A stretch of 31,293 nt of DNA, taken from positions 1 to 31,293 of the forward strand of contig CAMAYM010000018.1 of NCBI GenBank assembly GCA_945862495.1. Reading direction: 5' to 3'. The stretch comes from Bordetella parapertussis (lineage in GTDB: Bacteria; Pseudomonadota; Gammaproteobacteria; Burkholderiales; Burkholderiaceae_B). The position numbers were made by a program, and so were the translations under genes. The notes under the pieces are model-generated. The model had not been told where the DNA came from, ran no database searches, and worked only from the letters and a program-made list of their open reading frames with translations. Positions 8,382 to 16,530 of the stretch are shown piece after piece (the first letter of the stretch is position 1; the number at the start of each line of letters is the position of its first letter).

Positions 8382-9486
8382 ATGGACGCTGAACGTCAAA
8401 ATCAAATATCTTCACGCCTTTTAGACTATGCCGCACGTGAGGCAGTACTTCGGGGGTATCTTTGACTACGAAGTGAAAGCCGAACGACTCCATGTCGTGA
8501 ATGCTGAACTCGAAGACCCCAATGTCTGGAATGACCCTAAGCGGGCCCAGGACCTCGGACGTGAGAAAAAGAGTATCGAAGACGTCGTCGCAACGCTGAC
8601 GACGTTGGCGCAGTCCATTGCAGACGCCTGCGAACTGTTTGAAATGGCTGCCGCAGACAATGATGATGCCACCTTAATCGCCATTGAAACCGATGCCGAG
8701 CAATTCCAAGCGACCCTTGAGGGCATGGAATTTAGACGGATGTTTTCAAACCCGGCTGACCCCCTCAATTGTTTTCTAGATATCCAGGCGGGTGCTGGCG
8801 GAACGGAAGCCCAGGACTGGGCCTCGATCCTTTTGCGTCAATATTTACGCTACGCTGAGCGCAAAGGTTTTAAAGCCGAACTTCTCGAGGAATCTGAGGG
8901 CGAAGTCGCAGGGATCAAGTCTGCCACAATCAAAATCGAGGGTGAATATGCCTTCGGATTTCTTCGCACAGAGAGCGGCGTACATCGTTTAGTCCGTAAG
9001 AGCCCGTTTGACTCTTCAGGAGGCCGTCACACGTCTTTTGCAAGCGTTTTTGTCTATCCCGAAGTGGATGACTCAATTGAAATCGATATCAATCCCGCAG
9101 ATTTGCGCGTAGATACCTACCGCGCAAGCGGTGCCGGCGGCCAGCACATTAACAAAACAGACTCAGCGGTGCGCATTACACACATTCCAACCAATATCGT
9201 TGTGCAATGCCAGAACGATCGCTCGCAGCACCGTAACCGAGCCGAAGCCATGCAAATGCTGAAGTCGCGGTTGTTCGAACTTGAAATGCGCAACCGTATG
9301 GCTGAACAACAAAAAATGGAAGATGCGAAAACCGATGTCGGTTGGGGTCACCAGATTCGCTCTTATGTGCTGGATCAGAGCCGCATTAAAGATTTGCGAA
9401 CCAACGTCGAAATCTCCAATACACAAAAAGTGCTAGACGGAGATCTGGATCCATTTATTCAGGCCAGCCTGAAGCAAGGAGTGTAA
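8382..9486 (+). CDS. prfB: Peptide chain release factor 2 (programmed +1 frameshift)
   Basis: RF2 ends translation at UGA and UAA codons on the ribosome. The gene is read in two frames: codons 1-27 from the ATG at 8382 (opening MDAERQNQ, ending VLRGYL), an in-frame TGA at 8463-8465, then a +1 shift that continues with GAC at 8464-8466 to the stop at 9486. The product is 367 residues, the normal length. The stop-recognition tripeptide SPF is at about 207-209 and the catalytic GGQ at about 252-254, both as expected. The residue before SGAGGQ is alanine, as in most bacteria and unlike E. coli K-12. It lies between recJ and a reductase gene. The annotation needs a joined location (8382-8462, 8464-9486); a single-frame call would wrongly start at about 8428. 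Confidence 0.96.
8452..8466 (+). other. RF2 autoregulatory +1 frameshift site
   Basis: The bases GGGGGTATCTTTGAC match the classical prfB signal: an internal Shine-Dalgarno-like G run (8452-8456) three bases before the slippery CTT (8460-8462), then TGA followed by C (8463-8466). When RF2 is scarce the ribosome pauses at UGA, the peptidyl-tRNA-Leu slips from CUU to UUU, and full-length RF2 is made. This negative feedback is known from E. coli; its use here is inferred from the identical core. Confidence 0.95.
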
Positions 9487-9489
9487 ATA

Positions 9490-10236
9490 ATGACAACGTT
9501 GACAATCTTGACTGGGACCACACGTGGTTTGGGCGCGGCGATGGCAGAACAGCTCGCTGCGAGCGGCAACCATCTTGTGACGTTATCGCGCAAAAGCTCA
9601 TCGGCTTTAGTTCAAATTGCCGCTGCAAAAAATACAACGCTGACACAAATTGAAGTTGATTTGGCGAATACCCAAGCAGTCATGCACGCAGCCTCGGTGC
9701 TTATACCCCTGCTCAAAGGTCATTCGCATGTGCGCTTTATTCATAATGCTGGAGTTGTTACACCTATTGCACAATCTCAACACCTGACCAACTTAGCGGC
9801 CATCAATGATGCGTTTCACGTCAACATCACCTCAGCAATCTTTTTGACTGCCCACGTGTTGAGCCAGACACCACAGGCGACAGATCGTCGTGTCATGTTG
9901 ATCTCTTCTGGCGCAGGCAGAAATGTGAGTTCTGGATGGGCTGTTTATTGTGCAACAAAAGCCGCCATGGATCGGTATGCTGAAGCAGCACAACTCGACC
10001 AAGGTACCCGTGCTCGTATTGTCTCCATGGCGCCTGGTGTCATTGATACCCCCATGCAAGAAACCATTCGGGCAACCTCCAAGGACGACCTACCGTCACT
10101 GGAACGCTTTATTGGGTTTAAAGAAAATAAACAGCTGGCAGATCCAGCAACTGTCGCCCAACGTCTTCTAAAGGTTCTCGAGAGCGAAGCCTTTGGCACT
10201 CAAACCATTGACGATATTCGTCAACATCAAGCCTGA
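9490..10236 (+). CDS. Short-chain dehydrogenase/reductase (sepiapterin/benzil reductase-like)
   Basis: NAD(P)-dependent oxidoreductase of the classical SDR family, 248 residues, cytoplasmic. The cofactor motif TGTTRGLG is at 8-15, NAG at 86-88, and the catalytic set is Ser139/140, Tyr153 and Lys157 (YCATK). The context SSGWAVYCATKAAMD and the later APGVIDTPMQ resemble the sepiapterin reductase / YueD benzil reductase branch. The true substrate cannot be read from the sequence. It begins 3 bases after the prfB stop with a good AAGGAG site inside the end of prfB (9 bases before the ATG), and ends 2 bases before lysS, so it is an operon member rather than a stray gene. Confidence 0.85.
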   Translation: MTTLTILTGTTRGLGAAMAEQLAASGNHLVTLSRKSSSALVQIAAAKNTTLTQIEVDLANTQAVMHAASVLIPLLKGHSHVRFIHNAGVVTPIAQSQHLTNLAAINDAFHVNITSAIFLTAHVLSQTPQATDRRVMLISSGAGRNVSSGWAVYCATKAAMDRYAEAAQLDQGTRARIVSMAPGVIDTPMQETIRATSKDDLPSLERFIGFKENKQLADPATVAQRLLKVLESEAFGTQTIDDIRQHQA

Positions 10237-10238
10237 TT

Positions 10239-11753
10239 ATGACTGACAACCACACGACCCCGCACGATGAAAACCACCTGATTGCCGAGCGTCGGGCGAA
10301 GTTAGCCAACTTGCGCACCCAAGGCATCGCCTTCCCTAACGATTTTGTTCCTGCACACCGCGCTGACGCACTGCATGCCAGCTTTGGAGAACAAGATCAG
10401 GCTACGCTCGCCACGGCGACGCATCCTGCCTCCGTGGCAGGACGCATGATGCTTAAACGCGTAATGGGAAAAGCAAGCTTTGCCACGCTGCAGGACAGTA
10501 CCGGACGCATTCAAATCTACCTTGAGCGCACGAGCTTGGGCGAAGATATTTACGATGCCTTCAAAACATGGGACATTGGCGACATTATTGCAATAAAAGG
10601 CTATCTCTTTAAGACGAATAAAGGTGAATTGTCTATTCACGCAACCGAAGCGCGTGTCTTGGCAAAGTCCTTACGACCGCTGCCGGATAAGTTTCACGGC
10701 GTCTCGGACCAAGAGTTGCGATATCGCCAACGGTATGTCGATCTGATCATGACTGAACAAACGCGCGAGACTTTTTTGGCGCGCAGCCAGGCCGTTAGTG
10801 CCATTCGTCAGACAATGATCGATGCGGGGTTTCTCGAAGTTGAAACGCCTATGTTGCATGGCATTCCCGGTGGTGCGGCAGCCAAACCGTTTGTGACACA
10901 TCACAATGCGCTCGATATGGAAATGTTTCTGCGTATTGCGCCAGAACTCTATCTCAAGCGGTTGATCGTGGGTGGGTTTGAAAGAGTGTTCGAGATCAAT
11001 CGAAACTTTCGTAACGAAGGAGTCAGCCCTCGTCACAATCCCGAATTCACCATGATGGAGTTTTACGCTGCCTATACAGATTATCAGTGGCTCATGGACT
11101 TTACAGAGCAAATCATACGTGCCGCAGCGATTAAAGCTTGCGGAACAGCTACGCTGACATATCAAGGTCGCGAACTCGACTTGTCCAAACCTTTTCATCG
11201 CCTCACAATCGTTGAGGCCATTATGCAGCACGTCCCCGAGTTCACAGAAGCGCAACTTGCAGATATTGATTTTGTTAAAAATCAACTCAAAAAACGTGGT
11301 GTTGATGTCAATGCACCAAACTTGGCACTTGCCGGTTTAGGCGCTTTGCAACTAGCTTTGTTTGAGGAAACTGCCGAGTCCCAGCTCTGGCATCCGACCT
11401 ATATCATCGACTATCCGATCGAAGTCTCGCCTCTTGCGCGTGAATCAGACACTCGACCAGGCATTACAGAGCGTTTCGAATTGTTCATGACGGGTAGAGA
11501 AATCGCCAATGGTTTTTCGGAGCTTAACGATCCTGAAGATCAAGCTGCGCGTTTTCATGCTCAAGTGGCTGCCAAAGATGCTGGCGACGAAGAAGCAATG
11601 TTTTATGATGCAGACTATATCCGTGCACTTGAATACGGCATGCCCCCGACAGGTGGGTGTGGTATTGGGATTGATCGCTTAGTGATGCTACTAACTGACA
11701 GCCCAAGCATTCGGGATGTCATTCTGTTTCCGCATTTACGAAAAGAAGACTAA
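10239..11753 (+). CDS. lysS: Lysyl-tRNA synthetase, class II
   Basis: Charges tRNA-Lys with lysine in the cytoplasm. The 504 residues are normal for bacterial class II LysRS: an N-terminal anticodon-binding OB domain (about 65-160, from VAGRMMLKRVMGKASFA), then the class II catalytic domain with motif 2 around FRNEGVSPRHNPEFTMMEFY and motif 3 in GCGIGIDRLVMLL near the end, then the C-terminal PHLRKED. The gene is two bases after the reductase stop and has little ribosome site of its own, suggesting coupling. The order recJ-prfB-lysS is conserved in many beta- and gammaproteobacteria. Its stop is only two bases from the stop of the convergent gene at 11756. Confidence 0.97.
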   Translation: MTDNHTTPHDENHLIAERRAKLANLRTQGIAFPNDFVPAHRADALHASFGEQDQATLATATHPASVAGRMMLKRVMGKASFATLQDSTGRIQIYLERTSLGEDIYDAFKTWDIGDIIAIKGYLFKTNKGELSIHATEARVLAKSLRPLPDKFHGVSDQELRYRQRYVDLIMTEQTRETFLARSQAVSAIRQTMIDAGFLEVETPMLHGIPGGAAAKPFVTHHNALDMEMFLRIAPELYLKRLIVGGFERVFEINRNFRNEGVSPRHNPEFTMMEFYAAYTDYQWLMDFTEQIIRAAAIKACGTATLTYQGRELDLSKPFHRLTIVEAIMQHVPEFTEAQLADIDFVKNQLKKRGVDVNAPNLALAGLGALQLALFEETAESQLWHPTYIIDYPIEVSPLARESDTRPGITERFELFMTGREIANGFSELNDPEDQAARFHAQVAAKDAGDEEAMFYDADYIRALEYGMPPTGGCGIGIDRLVMLLTDSPSIRDVILFPHLRKED

Positions 11754-11755
11754 GG

Positions 11756-12532
11756 TTAATCTTGGTAGGGAGTCAACCACGTCAAGCCAGCTTCAACACT
11801 GGCGCGTGGTTTGTACTCGCAACCTATCCAGCCCGTATAACCTAGCGACTCAATGCGCTTAAAAATTGAAGCATAAGCAATCTCACCCTCATCAGGCTCA
11901 GCACGGCTTGGAACTGCTGCGATTTGTATATGACCAATGTGCGGAAAATAAAGTGCAAGTTTGGTCAAAATATCTCCCTCTGCCACACCGACATGATAGA
12001 CATCAAACATCAACTTGATATTTGTACGTCCACATTTTTCACGAATAGCATTTGACTCAGCCTGGGTTGAATAAAAATATCCTGGTTTATCACGCTGATT
12101 AATTGCTTCTAGCAAAATTGTCACACCGTGCTTTGCAGCAAGATCTGCTGCCCATTGGAGGTTGCTGACCAATGTATGCGTGGCAATCATATGCTGTTGG
12201 GGATGGATGATCCCCGGCAACACATGTATCGCAGAAGCACCGGCAGCAACACACCAGGCGAGCGACAATTCAAAAGACTGTTGGAAATCCCGCTCTCTAC
12301 CTGGCAAAGCAGCTAAACCAGACTCACCTACACTCGCATCCCCAATTGGTGTATTTGCAGCCAACAGGGTGATGTCGTGGCGAATACATGCCTGCCTGAC
12401 CAACTCAGCAGAGGTGTCATAAGGCCAATGCAACTCGATGGCGCGAAAGCCACTCGCTGCCGCACGCTCAATACGCTCGAGCAAAGGCAGTTGCGACCAG
12501 AGAAATCCTAAATTTGCCGAAAAACGCAACAT
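11756..12532 (-). CDS. Hydroxypyruvate isomerase / 2-oxo-tetronate isomerase family (TIM barrel)
   Basis: Sugar-phosphate-isomerase-like TIM barrel (AP endonuclease 2 superfamily) related to Hyi, which interconverts hydroxypyruvate and tartronate semialdehyde, and to the 2-oxo-tetronate isomerase OtnI. From the ATG at 12532 it has 258 residues, the classical Hyi length. The family metal/catalytic residues can be placed: E142 (LLEAIN), D177 (FDVYH), Q203 (HIQIA) and E239 (CEYKP). A TTG five codons upstream is also in frame; I prefer the ATG because of length. It starts 18 bases after the stop of the aldolase gene and is probably co-transcribed with it. Together they suggest breakdown of a sugar acid or C3/C4 hydroxy-oxo acid, but the substrate is open. 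Confidence 0.82.
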   Translation of the reverse strand: MLRFSANLGFLWSQLPLLERIERAAASGFRAIELHWPYDTSAELVRQACIRHDITLLAANTPIGDASVGESGLAALPGRERDFQQSFELSLAWCVAAGASAIHVLPGIIHPQQHMIATHTLVSNLQWAADLAAKHGVTILLEAINQRDKPGYFYSTQAESNAIREKCGRTNIKLMFDVYHVGVAEGDILTKLALYFPHIGHIQIAAVPSRAEPDEGEIAYASIFKRIESLGYTGWIGCEYKPRASVEAGLTWLTPYQD

Positions 12533-12550
12533 CGCGTGTTCACCCAAAAA

Positions 12551-13345
12551 TCAATAACCTGTTTTTGAAGGGCTAGAAGAAGCCTGTGCACCCCGTGCAG
12601 TCGCGACAGCAGCTTTGGCCGAATTGGCCATGAGCGCGGCTTCATTACCCGGTGTCACCATCTGAAAACCTTGCTTGATTCGCATCGCAGCTGCCTCACC
12701 GGAAGAGCAAAAAATACCGGCAATCTTGCCATGCGCAATGGCCCGTTGACGAATGTGCTCAATCGCTTTCATGACGACAGGATCGTCCGATTCAGACTTT
12801 GGTACTGAACCCAGTGCAAGTGCCAGATCATTAGGACCAATGTAAATGCCATCCAGCCCTTCAATGGCAAGAATTTTCTCTAAATTATCCAAGCCAGCCT
12901 GTGTCTCGATCATCCCCAGTGCCATAATCTCTTTGTCCGCATGCGGGTAGTAATCCGCACCGCCATACAACATGGCTCGAGCAGGACCAAAAGAGCGTTG
13001 ACCCAGGGGAGGATACCGGCAAGATGAAACAAAGCTGACGGCATCATCGACTGTTGAAATCATCGGGCAAATAATGCCGTAGGCGCCGCTATCGAGCAAG
13101 CGCATGATCTGAGCGGGATCATTCCAGGGCACGCGCGCGAGGGGAATAGCTGGCGTGGCAGACAGCGCCTGAAACATTGGAAGTGCGGCATCAATGCCAA
13201 TCATGCCATGCTGCAAATCTACCGTTACAGAGTCAAAGCCCTGATGGCCAATGATTTCTGCAGAATAGGAAGATGGAATGGCTAACCAACCATTGATGAC
13301 GGGTTGGCCTGAAGCGATTTTCTGACGAATGGTATTGGCACGCAT
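12551..13345 (-). CDS. HpcH/HpaI family class II aldolase
   Basis: Metal-dependent pyruvate aldolase of the HpcH/HpaI family; members cleave 4-hydroxy-2-oxo acids into pyruvate and an aldehyde. The protein has 264 residues from the ATG at 13345 (GGAG six bases upstream; a GTG four codons earlier is less likely). The active-site positions of HpcH are all present: D43 and H46 in VDLQHG, R71 in ARVPWND, E147 in GMIETQ and D173 in GPNDLALALG. Many relatives have DxEHG; here the glutamate is glutamine, as also occurs in the family. It lies 58 bases downstream of fdx and just upstream of the isomerase gene. It could act on 2-keto-3-deoxy sugar acids or hydroxy-oxoheptanedioate; no transporter or regulator is next to it to decide. 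Confidence 0.85.
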   Translation of the reverse strand: MRANTIRQKIASGQPVINGWLAIPSSYSAEIIGHQGFDSVTVDLQHGMIGIDAALPMFQALSATPAIPLARVPWNDPAQIMRLLDSGAYGIICPMISTVDDAVSFVSSCRYPPLGQRSFGPARAMLYGGADYYPHADKEIMALGMIETQAGLDNLEKILAIEGLDGIYIGPNDLALALGSVPKSESDDPVVMKAIEHIRQRAIAHGKIAGIFCSSGEAAAMRIKQGFQMVTPGNEAALMANSAKAAVATARGAQASSSPSKTGY

Positions 13346-13403
13346 ACATATCTCCACTGTTATTAATATGGAGGATACTTTACACGATTGCCGCCTGAAC
13401 GTA

Positions 13404-13745
13404 TCAGTGATTTTCTTTGGCGTGATTGATGGTGTAGCGCGGAATTTCTATGGTTAAGTCTTGGTCGGCGACGCGTGCCTGACACGCTAGCCTTGAGGTT
13501 GTAGAGAGTCCCCAGGCGCGATCCAGGAGATCCTCTTCTGAATCTGAGGCTTCAGCGAGCGATTGAAATCCTTGTTTAACGACGACATGGCAAGTCGTGC
13601 ACGCACAGGACAGTTCACACGCATGCTCAAGCTCAACATGATTGTCCAGCAAAATACGACAAATTGATTCACCGATAGGTGCATTTTCAATGACTTTGCC
13701 CAAAGGACAAACGTCTGGATGAGGGAGAACAGTAATTTTTGGCAT
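13404..13745 (-). CDS. fdx: ISC-type [2Fe-2S] ferredoxin
   Basis: Small electron carrier that serves Fe-S cluster assembly, probably by giving electrons to IscS/IscU. The 113-residue length is normal. Cluster ligands follow the adrenodoxin-like spacing: C43, C49, C52 and C88 (HACELSCACTTC, then RLAC). An additional C47 sits between the first two, as in many ISC ferredoxins. It is the last gene of the isc operon, 7 bases after hscA, with an AGGA ribosome site. No iscX follows it, and no terminator hairpin is visible in the 58 bases before the aldolase gene. Confidence 0.95.
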   Translation of the reverse strand: MPKITVLPHPDVCPLGKVIENAPIGESICRILLDNHVELEHACELSCACTTCHVVVKQGFQSLAEASDSEEDLLDRAWGLSTTSRLACQARVADQDLTIEIPRYTINHAKENH

Positions 13746-13752
13746 AAAAATC

Positions 13753-15606
13753 CTATAAATCTTCGAGCGATCGGCCTGTCAACGCAGCACGTATGCTTCG
13801 ATCCATACGGCGTGCAGCGAAGTCATCCGTCACTGAGGAGAGTGCTTTAACTGCAGCACGAATCGCATTAACATCGTCACCGGACGTAGCCTCGCGTGTC
13901 ATGTTGAGTTGTTGGGATATGCGCGTTTGCTCAGCAGCACTTAAAAGGTCCGAGTCGGCTGCTAGCGCAGCCAAAACAGACTCAATGAGTTGCTGCGCGT
14001 CGACTTGCTGCTCCCGCAACATCCGCATTTGGGCATCGTAGTCAGCTTTTGACATACCTTCTGAGAGCATACGGGATACCTCATCGTCACTTAAACCGAA
14101 AGACGGTTTGACCGTAACAGAAGACTCCACCCCAGAACCTAACTCGCGTGCTGAAACACTCAGTAAACCGTCTGCATCCACTTGGAATGTGACGCGGATA
14201 CGCGCCGCACCCGCGACCATAGCAGGAATGCCGCGTAGCTCAAAGCGCGCCAATGATCGGCAATCCGACACCAAGTCGCGCTCTCCTTGAACGACATGGA
14301 CCGCCAGCGCAGTTTGACCGTCTTTAAACGTCGTAAATTCTTGTGCCCGTGCAACCGGAATCGTACTGTTACGCGGAATGATATGCTCGACTAAACCACC
14401 CATCGTCTCCAAACCGAGCGTCAAAGGTGTGACGTCAAGTAGCAACCAGTCTTCGCCAGGATTACGATTACCCGCTAATAAATTCGCTTGAAGTGCCGCA
14501 CCAAGCGCGACCACCTGATCAGGATCCAGATCGGTCAATGGTTCGGTGCCGAATGCTTCACCGACACTTTTACGCACCACAGGCATGCGCGTCGCACCGC
14601 CCACCATCACGACACCCTTGATGTCCTGCGTCTTAAGCGATGCATCCTTGAGCGCTTGCTGTGCACAGGAGATCGTCCGGGCAACCAGTGGCGCAGCCAA
14701 ACGTTCGAAAGCTTCGCGTGTGAGTTCAAGGGCATAAGATTGCCCCTCTATGCTGACGGGCTCTGCATGTTGCGCATGCTCAGTCAAACTTTCACGCAAG
14801 CGTCGCGCTGCCGTGAGTAAAGCACGACGTGAATGAAGGCTGATAGTAGTTATCCCCTGCTTCAGAATAAAGTCATCCACGATGAGGGCATCAAAATCAT
14901 CACCACCTAATCGCGTGTCACCACCTGTTGCGACAACCTCAAATACGCCACGCGTCAATCTCAACAGCGAAACGTCAAACGTCCCACCACCTAAGTCAAA
15001 GACCGTATAAACACCCTCTGATCCATGATCAAGGCCATAAGCAATTGCTGCGGCAGTCGGTTCATTCAACAAACGTAATACGTTTAAACCTGCTAGGCGT
15101 GCAGCATCTCGCGTGGCTTGGCGCTGCGCGTCGTCAAAATAAGCCGGCACCGTAATGACCGCACCCACCAAAGTATCACCGAGAGTGCCTTCCGCTAACA
15201 ACTTCAGTTTTTCTAAAATCTTTGCGGCAACTTCGACGGGAGATAATCGTGCATGCTGGGTCTGAATTTTTAGATGTTGGTCCTCTTCGACAAAGTGGTA
15301 AGGCATACCTGAGCTGAGTGCTTCTGGGTACGACCTTCCCATCAGACGCTTGATTGATACAAGTGTATCTAAAGGAAATTCGGATTGCTTGGCGATTGCC
15401 ACAGCACCTACGTTGATCTGCCCACCCTCTTCTACATAGACTGCTGAAGGAATCAGTGGTCGTCCTGCATCAAACAGGACTTCTGGCACACTGCTACGAA
15501 CAGCTGCGACTAAAGAGTGTGTGGTGCCGAGATCAATCCCGACGGCTAAGCGACGCTGATGTGGTGCAGGAGACTCGCCAGGCTCAGAAATTTGCAATAA
15601 AGCCAT
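13753..15606 (-). CDS. hscA: Fe-S assembly chaperone HscA (Hsp70 family)
   Basis: Specialised Hsp70 that, with HscB, drives release of the cluster from IscU. Its 617 residues start MALLQISEPGESP, the typical HscA opening. The nucleotide-binding domain shows GIDLGTTHS (about 23-31), VPAYFDDAQRQATRDAA, NEPTAAAIAYG and DLGGGTFDVS. The substrate-binding domain begins near VTPLTLGLETMGG, and the C-terminus lacks the acidic DnaK tail. HscA recognises the LPPVK motif of IscU, which is present in the neighbouring iscU. It starts about 47 bases after the hscB stop. Confidence 0.96.
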   Translation of the reverse strand: MALLQISEPGESPAPHQRRLAVGIDLGTTHSLVAAVRSSVPEVLFDAGRPLIPSAVYVEEGGQINVGAVAIAKQSEFPLDTLVSIKRLMGRSYPEALSSGMPYHFVEEDQHLKIQTQHARLSPVEVAAKILEKLKLLAEGTLGDTLVGAVITVPAYFDDAQRQATRDAARLAGLNVLRLLNEPTAAAIAYGLDHGSEGVYTVFDLGGGTFDVSLLRLTRGVFEVVATGGDTRLGGDDFDALIVDDFILKQGITTISLHSRRALLTAARRLRESLTEHAQHAEPVSIEGQSYALELTREAFERLAAPLVARTISCAQQALKDASLKTQDIKGVVMVGGATRMPVVRKSVGEAFGTEPLTDLDPDQVVALGAALQANLLAGNRNPGEDWLLLDVTPLTLGLETMGGLVEHIIPRNSTIPVARAQEFTTFKDGQTALAVHVVQGERDLVSDCRSLARFELRGIPAMVAGAARIRVTFQVDADGLLSVSARELGSGVESSVTVKPSFGLSDDEVSRMLSEGMSKADYDAQMRMLREQQVDAQQLIESVLAALAADSDLLSAAEQTRISQQLNMTREATSGDDVNAIRAAVKALSSVTDDFAARRMDRSIRAALTGRSLEDL

Positions 15607-15653
15607 ATATTTGATTCAGTTGTGCACGCTGTGCCGCGTCAAGACCGTAAGGC

Positions 15654-16199
15654 CTAATCGATTGCGCGACATTGCGCAATCAGCTTATTTAAAAACATCC
15701 ACTCGCGCACCCGCGCTGCGGCTAGATCATAGCGTTCTTGCTCAAGATAGGTACCCACTGAGGCCTCGATTTCTCGTTCCGCTTCAGTCAATTCGTCATT
15801 TAGCGTTTGTCGCAAAGAGAGACGTAAGTCTGGATCACCCTTTTGTTCTAGCACTTCATCAAGCTGCTCATGCCAAGACATCTGACGGAACAAAAAATCA
15901 GGGGACATCGCGGTATTGGTTTCAGTTTGAAGATCGATACCGGAAAGCTCGCAGAGGTAACGCGCGCGTGACATTGGATCTTTCAAAATGCGATAGGCTT
16001 CGTTTGCTTGTGAGCTCCACTGCATCGCGACTCTTTTCTCGGCAGCAGAATGTGTTGCGAAGCGATCTGGGTGAACCGCAAGTGCCACCCTTTTCCAAGC
16101 CGACTCAATGACATGTGGGTCAATATTAAAAACACGAGACAAGCCCAACAGGCTGAAATGATCCTGCGCAGAGAGCGGGCTTGACTGTGTAGCGTCCAA
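15654..16199 (-). CDS. hscB: J-domain co-chaperone HscB
   Basis: Targets IscU to HscA and stimulates its ATPase. From a TTG start at 16199 the protein has 181 residues: J domain about 12-80 with the HPD motif at 43-45 (VALAVHPDRFA), then the C-terminal three-helix IscU-binding domain (RARYLCELSGID onward). No ATG or GTG is available between the iscA stop and the conserved SAQDHFSLLGL. Another TTG at 16229 would overlap iscA by 25 bases. The TTG start and poor ribosome site suggest low translation or coupling to iscA. Its place between iscA and hscA is standard. Confidence 0.93.
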   Translation of the reverse strand: MDATQSSPLSAQDHFSLLGLSRVFNIDPHVIESAWKRVALAVHPDRFATHSAAEKRVAMQWSSQANEAYRILKDPMSRARYLCELSGIDLQTETNTAMSPDFLFRQMSWHEQLDEVLEQKGDPDLRLSLRQTLNDELTEAEREIEASVGTYLEQERYDLAAARVREWMFLNKLIAQCRAID

Positions 16200-16204
16200 A
16201 AGTT

Positions 16205-16528
16205 TTATACCGTAAAAGACTCGCCACAACCACAGGTTGCCTTTTCGTTTGGATTACGGAATTTAAATCCTTCATTAAGACCCTCTCGCGCGTAATCGAG
16301 CTCGGTTCCCTCTAAATATGAAAGACTTTTTGGATCGATAAAAACCTTAACACCGAAGCTTTCAAACACTTGATCTTCGGATGCAGCCTCATCCACATAC
16401 TCGAGTTTGTAAGCCATGCCCGAACATCCAGTGGTTCTCACCCCCAAACGCAGCCCAATACCGCTACCGCGCTTTTGTAGGTATTTGCCGATATGGTCGG
16501 CAGCCTGAGCAGTAAGTGTGACGCCCAT
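16205..16528 (-). CDS. iscA: A-type Fe-S carrier IscA
   Basis: Carrier that receives clusters and passes them to target enzymes, mainly [4Fe-4S] proteins. It is 107 residues long, the usual length. The three invariant cysteines are present: C35 (TTGCSGMAY) and C99/C101 in the C-terminal CGCGESF. It starts 2 bases after the iscU stop with an AGGAT ribosome site, and ends just before hscB. Confidence 0.96.
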   Translation of the reverse strand: MGVTLTAQAADHIGKYLQKRGSGIGLRLGVRTTGCSGMAYKLEYVDEAASEDQVFESFGVKVFIDPKSLSYLEGTELDYAREGLNEGFKFRNPNEKATCGCGESFTV

Positions 16529-16530
16529 GA

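Noticed and set aside
8428..8463. Start of release factor 2 at an internal ATG (8428) in the second frame
   Set aside because: It would drop the normal N-terminus. The first frame from 8382 gives the expected residues up to the TGA shift site.
10671..11285. A 204-codon open frame opposite lysS
   Set aside because: It lies wholly within conserved lysS coding sequence on the other strand and resembles no family.
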